Source: Jackrogersella multiformis (lineage: Eukaryota > Ascomycota > Sordariomycetes > Xylariales > Hypoxylaceae). Taken from it: 64,000 nt of DNA. The position numbers and the translations under genes are program-made. Below, one piece after another: positions 55,987 through 64,000 of the stretch. The notes beneath the pieces were generated by a model. That model was not told where the DNA came from and ran no database searches. It worked only from the letters and a program-made list of their open reading frames with translations. Every line of letters starts with the position of its first letter. Within the stretch, counting starts at the first letter, position 1. The stretch lies in assembly GCA_902806575.1 (NCBI GenBank), contig CADCXD010000005.1:186001-250000 (forward strand), written 5' to 3'.

Positions 55987-58900
55987 TCATAACATCCTAC
56001 CTGGTGATCGATTCGCCCCGGCCTGTTCTAGCCTCTGTACATTCTCCTCTGTCAGATAATCGACTTCGGGGATAGAGTGGGACATAGACGATTTTGCGGA
56101 ATTCTTATTATTACGGCTATCAGCAGCATCGATGAGCTTATCATCTCTTAACTGCATAGCTAGCTCGTGGCTATCTAGCTGCCTGGACGGCTGGGAGATC
56201 CCGAAGAGGAACGGATTCATCTCGTGTGATTCTTTCCTCATTGTTGTCGGTCTAGGCGTGGGAAGATTCATGCGATCATCTTCTACAGAACAATCTGGAT
56301 CGGTAAGCGGTGAGTGCACCACCGGCGTTTTGGGATATAAGCCAAAGGTATCCAGCGTCGGTATGTCGGAACTAACGCAATGATCTGCGGACTCGGAGCA
56401 GTCCGAAATAGATTGGTCGGCCGAGGAGGAAGACATTGAGGCATCTTTCCGGCGGGACCTGCACCATCTCACCAGCATTCTTTCGAGCGTATTGCTCTTT
56501 ACGGGCTTGGACAGGTAGTCATCCATGCCTGCCTTCTTGCATTTTTCTCTATCCCCTTGGATAGCCGAGGCCGTCATAGCCACAATAGGTACGTCGTTGG
56601 TATAAGCCTTATATGGTATGTGATGCCGTAGTATGTGCGTGCATCTGTATCCATCAATCACGGGCATCTGTACGTCCATAAGAATAAGGTCGGGCTTCAC
56701 ATGCTTTCCCTCCCTACACAATTCGAGATGCTCGAGTGCCTCTTTTCCGTTCCACGCCGCGCAAACGTTGAAGCCGAGTTTCCTGATAGTCTTCGTTGCG
56801 ATTTGTTGATTGACCGCGCTGAGTAGACGTTAGATTAGAACCCAAAAAAGTATCTCATAATCTTTAGGTATAAGAGGGAACGTACTTATCCTCAACTACG
56901 AGAATTTGAACCTTGGCGCGTTCGGACCTAGGAAGGTCTTCCAAATCATAGGCGAATGGCGCCATTAGGTTAGCAGGTCTCCTCTGTCGACTCCTCGGTC
57001 GAGGCCGTCTAGTCTTATCCAACGGTCCTAGATTTATGGACGGCGTCCCTTGGTGGTGCTCATGTTCCGAACTGTTACATGAAACACTCATTTCGGATTG
57101 TAATCGGTCGGAGAGACGGCTGATATCGACGAGGCCATCCCTTTGCGGATTCTGGGGCTTGTTGAACGGTATCCAGAAAGTCGCAGTTGTGCCGCTACCG
57201 AGAGTAGACTCCAGGGTGATTCTTCCACGCATCAAATCGACGAGGTTCTTCGATATCGTCAACCCCAGTCCTGTTCCTCCGAACTTTCTGGCCGTAGAGG
57301 GATCCCCCTGGCTGAATGGCTGAAATAGACGCCTCAGGACATCCTCTTCGATCCCGATACCTGTGTCTTCAATGACGAATTTAATCTCTAGGGTGTCGTT
57401 TGTCTCTTTTTCTCTCAATACCGAGAATTTCACGTAGCCTATGTTGGTGAATTTAATGCTATTGGTGAGAAGGTTTGTAATGATCTGCCGGACACGACCG
57501 GGATCCCCGAGGACCACAAGGTCGTTTTCGATATCGGCTGCTATGTCAGAGCGGAAGTCCAGGCTCTTCCTCTCGGCCGCGAAGCTTAGCATCTTGGAAA
57601 CGTCCTGCACTACCACGGAAAGGGAGAACTGGACTTCTTCAATATCGAGGCGGCCAGACTCGACTTTAGAGAAGTCTAAGATGTCATTAATGACGGTTAG
57701 TAATGCATTTGCGGATCGGCTTAGATTCTCCGCGTATTCTCGCTGTTCCTCATCCAGAGGTGAGTCAAGAAGAAGCTCGGCCATGCCAATTACCCCAGTA
57801 ATCGGTGTTCGGATTTCGTGCGACATCTAGTAATACAATTCGTTAATATTTCGATAGATGACATGGATGAAATGGGAAAAGAATAGCACTGCCTACGTTC
57901 GCGAGGAATTGACTTTTTAGACGGCTTGCCTCCTTGGCTGCCGTTTCATTGGCCTTGAGTTGCCTCTTTTCTTTGACCTGCACTTGGAGGTCCTGCTCTC
58001 GCTTCTTTAGCTCTGTAACATCCATAATAACACCGATGGCGCCTTTGATGTACGACGCCGTAGTCTGGCCATGTTGCTGGATTTTATCCACGTGAGGCAA
58101 AAATCTAGTGCGATAGAAGCAATCATCTAAAGGCTCGTTAATAGATTCCCACCTCGGTCTTACGTGGACCTACCTAATTTGTGTTCGTGTACGGCCTCTG
58201 TTGGCTTCTCGCCAGCCAAGACGCGCTTGAGCGGTTCAAGGAACTCGGGGAACTCGTCCGAGCGTAGGTGCAGATTTAAATCGGTAAACACCTTATCAAG
58301 GCTCTTTCCAACATATTTCCGCGGTTCGATGCCATCACCAGCGGCAGCATCGCCTCTCTCGGCATTCCAAGTCAACGCGCCTTCTATCATCGTGACTTTG
58401 AGATCGTGGTCTACAGCAAATATCGTAGTCTGCGCGTGAGTAAGGACGCTAAGAAGCTGCTCTCTTGTTTGCTTCGCGGCCATCTTCGCCTCGAGAGCCT
58501 CGTGCACGTCAGTGCAGGTCCCGAACCATTTTTCAATCTTGCCCGTGTGCTTATTTTTCAGCGGCAACGCACGTCCTAACATCCACCTATATTCACCGCC
58601 CTTGCTTCGGCATCGGTACTCGGTGGTATAGGGCTCCCCCGTAGCTAGACTATGCTCCCATCGCGTCCAACTAGCAGGTATGTCGTCTGGGTGGAACGGA
58701 CATGGGTCCTTCCAACAAGTACTCATAGATTCTTCCGGTGTTAACCCCGTGTAATCGTACCAACGAATATTAAAGAAATCATGTACCCCTTCAGACGTAG
58801 TCGTCCAGACCATCTGAGGCATTGTGTCGCAAATCAGCTTGAATCTTTCCTCGTCCGCCCTCTTGATATCTGTGATTTCCTGGGCCATGCCGGTCACATC

Positions 58901-60361
58901 CCGGCAGGTGATGATCCCGGCGATCACTTCTCCAGTGCCGTCATCCGTAATTAGTTCACCCAACACGTCATATACAATACGAATATCTCTCTTTTTGTCG
59001 TACATGCCGATTCTCCAAGAAGAGAAAGGTTTTCGCTCTCTTATGAGCACAGCAATAGGGAATTCAGATGGAGTGTATTTCCTCGAGAAGTCACCGTCCC
59101 ATATTTCCCACCTAGGTAGTAGATCATATCCATCCTGGTAAGTACCGCCGGTGGAAGACATGAAAAGATCCCGAGCCGATCTATTCATAACTGGGGCACT
59201 ACCGTCCACCCACATAGAAAATATCGGCGTCTCGGTCTTGTCTAGAAGCGCATCCTTGATGACGGTCAACTTCTGTAGATACGATGGAGTGCTCGACTGA
59301 GGCAGGCGTGAAGGAGGTCCCATAGGCGGAAATGAACATCCCGAGACCGTGATCGAACAAGGACTGTCCCCGAAGGATGGAGAGCTTGAGGAGCGACCCG
59401 AGCCGAGTGATGGGGGGTTGGAATTGAAGATAGATCTGCAGTCGGCGGCCTCGAGCGTGGAGGGCCGAGCTACGCGAACTCGTCTGCTCGGGACGGACGA
59501 GGGGGACGACCCGGTGCTGGTGAATGTCAGGGTAAAATAAGTCTGGTTATTTTCGATTTCCCATATCGTAATTATCATCTTCGCATATGTCTGATATTCG
59601 GATCTTTTCGCCCTAGGGACTCCAGCTATATCAAAATTCTTAGGCAGCACTACAACGTCGACGACAGAATTCGTCGCTGCCTTACCTACAATGCCGCTGG
59701 GAATGCCGCTGGGAGAGTCTATCTTCGCACTCTCTGCCGTAGACTCGGCCTCGCCATCGACGTGATCAGCATGTGACGTCGAGGTCTCTGCTGCTTGCTT
59801 CGCGCTCATCTCGAGTATCAGCTCGTCGAGAAAGGACTCCCAAGAAATCCAGACCGGTTTCCCATCCTGGAGCATATCAATGCCGATCTGAGAGAGCGTC
59901 TGCCCTCTCAGGCTCTCAGACAATACGGCCGGGTCGTCCGTCGGTGGAGGCGAGTCGCCCACCATGCCCAGCATCTTCCCCATAGCCTCGTTCGCCAGGA
60001 CTACAGTCTTCAAGTTGTTCAGGACCAGCAGAGGCACAGGTAAGAATTGCATGGCGGAAAACGCAAGCTGGCCTGGTGATATATGGGGCATTGTCAATCT
60101 CAACGGACTCGCGGAGGCAGATCGTTTCTCCCTCGTCGGCGGCATGGTCAACGTATCTCGCGACATGCGCTCGCTACCAATGGGAAGAGGTTCGCCATCC
60201 CGAAGGCAAGACTGTTGCTTGATTGGAGGGACGGCAGGTCTACGGTTCTCGTCCGAGCTAGGGTTCAGCAGTTGGACGAAATCCAGTGCAGCAGGCGAAG
60301 ATTCCGAGATCATAGGTATAGGTACGGAACTCGGGTCGCTCAAACCGTTTGAAGGCGTCAT
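55987..60361 (-). CDS. Hybrid histidine kinase with PAS domains
   Basis: A fungal two-component sensor that would feed the Ypd1-type phosphorelay. Exons: 60361-58174, 58126-57897, 57826-56886, 56818-55987, 1,396 aa. The N-terminal 100 residues are disordered. A PAS-like segment follows (QFLPVPLLVLNNLKTVVLANEAMGKML), and a clear PAS/PAC pair lies around residues 540-680 (FFNIRWYDYTGLTPEESMSTCWKDPCPFHPDD, TEYRCRSKGGEYRWMLGR). The H-box LANMSHEIRTP (His near 809) is rebuilt across intron 2. The ATPase boxes are LLTNSIKFT, DTGIGIEED and FGGTGLGL. The receiver has VEDNAVNQQ, phospho-acceptor DLILMDVQMP (Asp near 1168), VAMTA and LSKPVK. No membrane helices, so probably cytosolic. The ligand is unknown. 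Confidence 0.93.
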
Positions 60362-62644
60362 GTCGCCGAAGCAGATGGTACGAATAGAGGAAGACCCATG
60401 GGCTATACAGAACACAGGTACGTCGGTCGTCAATGGTTGGAGTGAAGTATTTCCGGCGAAAAATCCGACGAAGAAAGTTCCCAGGACTTAAGGTTTTGCT
60501 AGTCGGTAGCCATGAATCGAACAGTAATGCCTATACCTATACCCACCTAGGTACGCAACGACACGACGCAACGGCTGCGAACCTCGAGAGGCAGAGGATT
60601 GGCTAAGATGCTTTTCTCTAATGTCAGATCCACGCCGGCCAGCGCACCATCCACGGGGCTACAGCAGACGGTCTCGAACGTTCGGTAACACTAAAGGGAG
60701 TTAGACCAATACCGTTCAAGGATTAGTTTCCCTCGAGGATTAGTTTCCTTCAAGAAGGATTTACTACCTAGGTAACCTAGGTAGGTATAGGTAGGTAGTA
60801 GAGAATTACTATGTAGGGTAGGTGTATAAATGAGCTTCCAAGTTCCCGTAGTGTTTGTTTGTTCGACTTCGAGATATGTATATGCGAGCAAAGTCGCAGC
60901 ACCATTAATTATTGGACGGTACCTTGGGAACCTTGGAAGTTGGGCAGAAGAGAAGAAGAGCGGGATGTGAAAGGTCAATTAAGTTAAAACCGTTGGAGCT
61001 TGAGAAAAGAAAGGAACGGACCATTGTCGGTGTGCACTGGTGTACCTACCTACCTAGGCTGCTAGGTACCCGTACCTACCCTAAGTAGTGTAGGTACCTA
61101 GGTAGTTTACGGGTAGGTAGCCACTGTGGACCTAATGCAGCTCACCCATCTCACATGCCGTACCTTACCGTATCTAATACATTCATCATGATACGTACAT
61201 ACATATCTATGTCAGGGTACCTGTTTAAGCTAGGCAGGTACAAGAAATAACGGGAGGAAACTTTGCTTAAGCATGTACACACATGGATCTTACCTGATAC
61301 GGTTTGTCAGTTAAGTACCTGGTACCTACATATTTATAGGTAGGTACATAATGTAGACATGTCGACCTTGAACCTTCTAAGCTTATGTCTTAGTACCTAC
61401 CTAGGTACCTAGGTAGGTACTAAGATAAACAGCATCCATGGATTGCTTCCGGCTATCAGATGCGATCTTGGTCATAGTTCTTTTAATCAGGTTATCCGAT
61501 TTCAAAAGCTTTAAAACGTGACAAATATAATCCTACACTACTATGTACATGAATAAGAATGTCAATTCAGGGACCTACCGTAAACGATCGTCGCCCATTC
61601 GATCGTTGAGAATAGAAAGTGGAACTGGCAGGGTCCTAAACGACTTAAGCCAACCGTGCCGGTTACCCAATCTAACTTGATTGGAGGATCGATTATATCT
61701 TTCTATCGTAGGTAAATCCATGCAAGGGATACGATACTGTAACTAAGCTAATGTAGGTACTTAGGTAATCATCTATAAACGAATTAAATTTTTATGACTT
61801 CAACCTTAGCCATTTATTACATAACCGCATAGATTGCTAACGACAGCATCTCTTTCCAGCATCTCTTTACAAACCCGGCATTTATACTAGGTATATATTA
61901 AAACTGAGGTTGTAAATCACATCGAATACAGATAAGTAATATACTGTACTATGTATTCAATTACATGCATATATAAACTGTCGTGCAGGGGGTTCATCAT
62001 TTTTAGCGTAGCCAGCGTAGCGTCGATCGATAAGCGGTTGCAACGGCCGCCATGTGGGATGAGCCCCAGAATGACGTCGTGGCACGGTAATCCTCCGACC
62101 AACTACTGCTAGGTACTTCATACCCGTCAGCTGCTGGTTTGCCCCGCGTAGTCCACTGCCGTTTATGATGCGGCGTACTGGGGTTGCCCAGCCTTACGTA
62201 CTGGGCAGGTAGGTAGTATTTATACTGATTTCATGACGTACCTAGCTGCCTAGTATAGTAGATTGGGTACGCTAAGAAGATTTCTTCAATATCGATTAGT
62301 CAGATTATATCAGCAATGTAACCATATGCTGAACAGAGGAAAGGGAAAGAAACACTTGGATCTAACTACCTAGGTATGATATCATAGCTTCATATATTGT
62401 AATTGATTGCCGCTGGCGCAAAGACTGTACTCCACTTGTATACTCCATAAACCTAACCAAATAAGGATTTATACTACATAGTAAATAGGTGGATGTCTTT
62501 ACTACCTAAATCAACCTAGTGTAGATGAAGCTCTATCTAGATTCTACCTAGGTATCCTAGTATGTGTGTTTTACATCTAAAAGGGTATCACCAAATTCGT
62601 CAACGTCGTAATCTACCTAGCTAAGGTAATCATTTTCTCCGTCG
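60362..62644. other. 2.3-kb intergenic region, densest in TACCTAGG palindromes
   Basis: No gene. Self-complementary blocks at about 60537-60553, 60763-60797, 61042-61118, 61316-61349, 61388-61425 (38-bp perfect palindrome), 62211-62219, 62366-62376 and 62546-62560. The first part is the histidine-kinase promoter side. Confidence 0.6.
61388..61425. repeat. 38-bp perfect palindrome, TACCTAGG family
   Basis: The two 19-base halves (TCTTAGTACCTACCTAGGT and ACCTAGGTAGGTACTAAGA) are exact reverse complements, with no spacer. Confidence 0.9.
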
Positions 62645-63973
62645 TTACGACTGCTGCTTGATAGTTCCACATAGGTCGCAAGACCACCACTGCCGCTCTC
62701 TGACCCGTCCGCAGAACGAACATGTCCATGTCGACGCAGGTGGTTTTGCAGAAGTTGGAAGCTGAGATTGTGGTAGAGCTGGTACTGCCGTTGACTTGGA
62801 TGCCGGTCTTGAGGTTGGAGCACTAGTACTTCGCTTGCTCGCCGGTGAGGATTGGGTGAGGTCAACAAACGTTGGTTGTTTCTTAGACGATTTCCCGGCG
62901 AGGTCATGGGCGGTCTTCTCGCCTCGCTCCGTACCACATGCGTCGCAACATAAGAAACTAACCGAGTTCACGAGGGTACAAATATCACACGTCCATGTAG
63001 ACTGTCCGCCCCTTTTGCTTATATTCTTCTCGGTTTCGCGTGATGGCCCTGGAGCTGATATAGAAGCACCGGCGTCGGTCCAAGTTTGTATACTTGCACT
63101 AGGCCGGATGTAACTGTTTCCTTTCTTGGCTTTCTCGTCTTCTTGCACAAGCTCCCATAGTGCCTGAGCTATTGCAGCTTCGTTTGCAGCGTCCTCTTCG
63201 GCTTGTGTCCTAAATCCATTTCTAGTTGCTGTGTCGGCAATTTGGCGGATCTCGTTTTGCGTCTGGTTGTCGTTCGCACAGCCCCGAAGCGTGTTATTAC
63301 GCCGTTCGACCGCACCGGCAATAACCCTCCTGATATCTTGACCTGGCATAGGACCAGCACCGCCTAGTTTTTGACCGGAGCCTGCATTTAGGGTACGACG
63401 TTTCTCTGCTGATGCCCGAGCCAGCCTGCGAGCTTCGGTCATGGGTAAGGTCCTACCACCAAGTCGCTGACCAGCCGAAAGGAATCCTTCGCCGGTATAT
63501 CCTTTCATCAGTAGAGCCTCGTGCTCTTCTCGTAGTTGGTTCCATAATGCATGGAATTTCTCGTCGTGGGGACCGTGGACATTATGCGACAGCTCGTGGA
63601 GCATCGTATCGACTACTTGTTCGATAGGGACAAATTGGTTGCGATCGCTAGGATATCGAAGTCGGAGACAGATTCTTTGTCCGCGGCCTACGTTCAAGCC
63701 TAACATCCATGTATGTATTAGATTCAGACTTGTATTGTCTACATACCTAGGTAGGTATGCTCTCAATAACCTACCTAGGAGATTGTGTTGTTCCGGATAG
63801 AATTCCGTTAACTGCCCGACCTTGAATCCTCTTGCTCTCATGATAGGCTTCACCAGAGAAGCCACCTTTTTAAGAGTATGCAAAGCCTCCTTCTCTCGCG
63901 GGAATTTCGCCAAGTGCGAATACGAAATAATCAGAGGGTCTATTTCCGCCATTTTTTGCACGCCTGGTTTCAT
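62645..63973 (-). CDS. WSS1: WSS1-like metalloprotease (WLM domain)
   Basis: Wss1/SPRTN-type protease that removes DNA-protein crosslinks and acts with SUMO and Cdc48. Exons: 63973-63775 and 63699-62645, 417 aa. The WLM domain contains LVKPIMRARGFKVGQLTEFYP and the zinc site MLHELSHNVHGPHDEKF (HExxH plus a third His). The C-terminal half carries two RanBP2-type zinc fingers (WTCDICTLVN...CDACG and WTCSFCGRV...CDLCG). Between them lies a SUMO-interaction-like FVDLTQ. Removing the 75-nt intron (63700-63774) restores NLLGLNVGRGQ; unspliced RNA stays open and would insert 25 residues. A second ATG at 63952 (MAEIDPL) is an alternative start close to what relatives use. Confidence 0.93.
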   Translation of the reverse strand: MKPGVQKMAEIDPLIISYSHLAKFPREKEALHTLKKVASLVKPIMRARGFKVGQLTEFYPEQHNLLGRLLRAYLPRYVDNTSLNLIHTWMLGLNVGRGQRICLRLRYPSDRNQFVPIEQVVDTMLHELSHNVHGPHDEKFHALWNQLREEHEALLMKGYTGEGFLSAGQRLGGRTLPMTEARRLARASAEKRRTLNAGSGQKLGGAGPMPGQDIRRVIAGAVERRNNTLRGCANDNQTQNEIRQIADTATRNGFRTQAEEDAANEAAIAQALWELVQEDEKAKKGNSYIRPSASIQTWTDAGASISAPGPSRETEKNISKRGGQSTWTCDICTLVNSVSFLCCDACGTERGEKTAHDLAGKSSKKQPTFVDLTQSSPASKRSTSAPTSRPASKSTAVPALPQSQLPTSAKPPASTWTCSFCGRVRERQWWSCDLCGTIKQQS

Positions 63974-64000
63974 GGGAAACGGATGTCAAAATCTAAATAA

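Overview
The window is nuclear DNA of a filamentous ascomycete, most likely a Sordariomycete. Genes carry short (39-185 nt) GT-AG introns with CTAAC-type branch sites. The genes are typical of Pezizomycotina: a hybrid histidine kinase, GH115, a 2EXR protein, Vps3844, a GFA/CENP-V enzyme and a plant-type DAHP synthase. The tRNAs have introns after position 37. Exon joins were worked out by eye from splice signals, frame continuity and recognisable family motifs; none was checked by RNA or by search.

Layout. 0-5.5 kb: a small membrane-protein ORF interrupted by an amber codon, a five-exon GFA-family enzyme and a DUF1295 membrane enzyme. 5.5-13.3 kb: a kinesin-8-like motor and a secreted GH115 alpha-glucuronidase. 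13.3-20.5 kb: accessory DNA with an amber-interrupted DUF7770-like gene, a many-lesion Asp-box propeller pseudogene and two tRNA-Asn(GTT) genes in inverted orientation. 20.5-29.1 kb: amidase, FAD monooxygenase, MFS transporter and divergent P450, which look like a small catabolic or tailoring cluster without a backbone enzyme. 30.6-39.8 kb: housekeeping genes (a mitochondrial inner-membrane-type protein, Vps3844, spliceosomal NTR2 and SmG sharing one promoter region, tRNA-Met, a vWA protein). 40.3-43.1 kb: a gene graveyard with an O-methyltransferase relic, a clear alpha/beta-hydrolase pseudogene and possibly an epimerase relic. 43.1-51 kb: an amber-interrupted 2EXR protein, a PGAP4-like GPI-glycan glycosyltransferase, a small secreted 10-cysteine protein and an epoxide-hydrolase-like enzyme. 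52-64 kb: HYPK, class II DAHP synthase, a hybrid histidine kinase of about 1,396 aa, and a WSS1 protease.

Three observations stand out. (1) Three otherwise clean ORFs are each cut once by an in-frame TAG, with coding-like sequence continuing in the same frame. (2) A dispersed self-complementary repeat built from the octamer TACCTAGG is abundant between genes and in at least one intron, and forms long perfect palindromes (38 bp at 61388-61425, 26 bp at 29810-29835). (3) The two tRNA-Asn copies share identical exons and a 41-42 nt trailer with a hairpin, while their introns have diverged completely.
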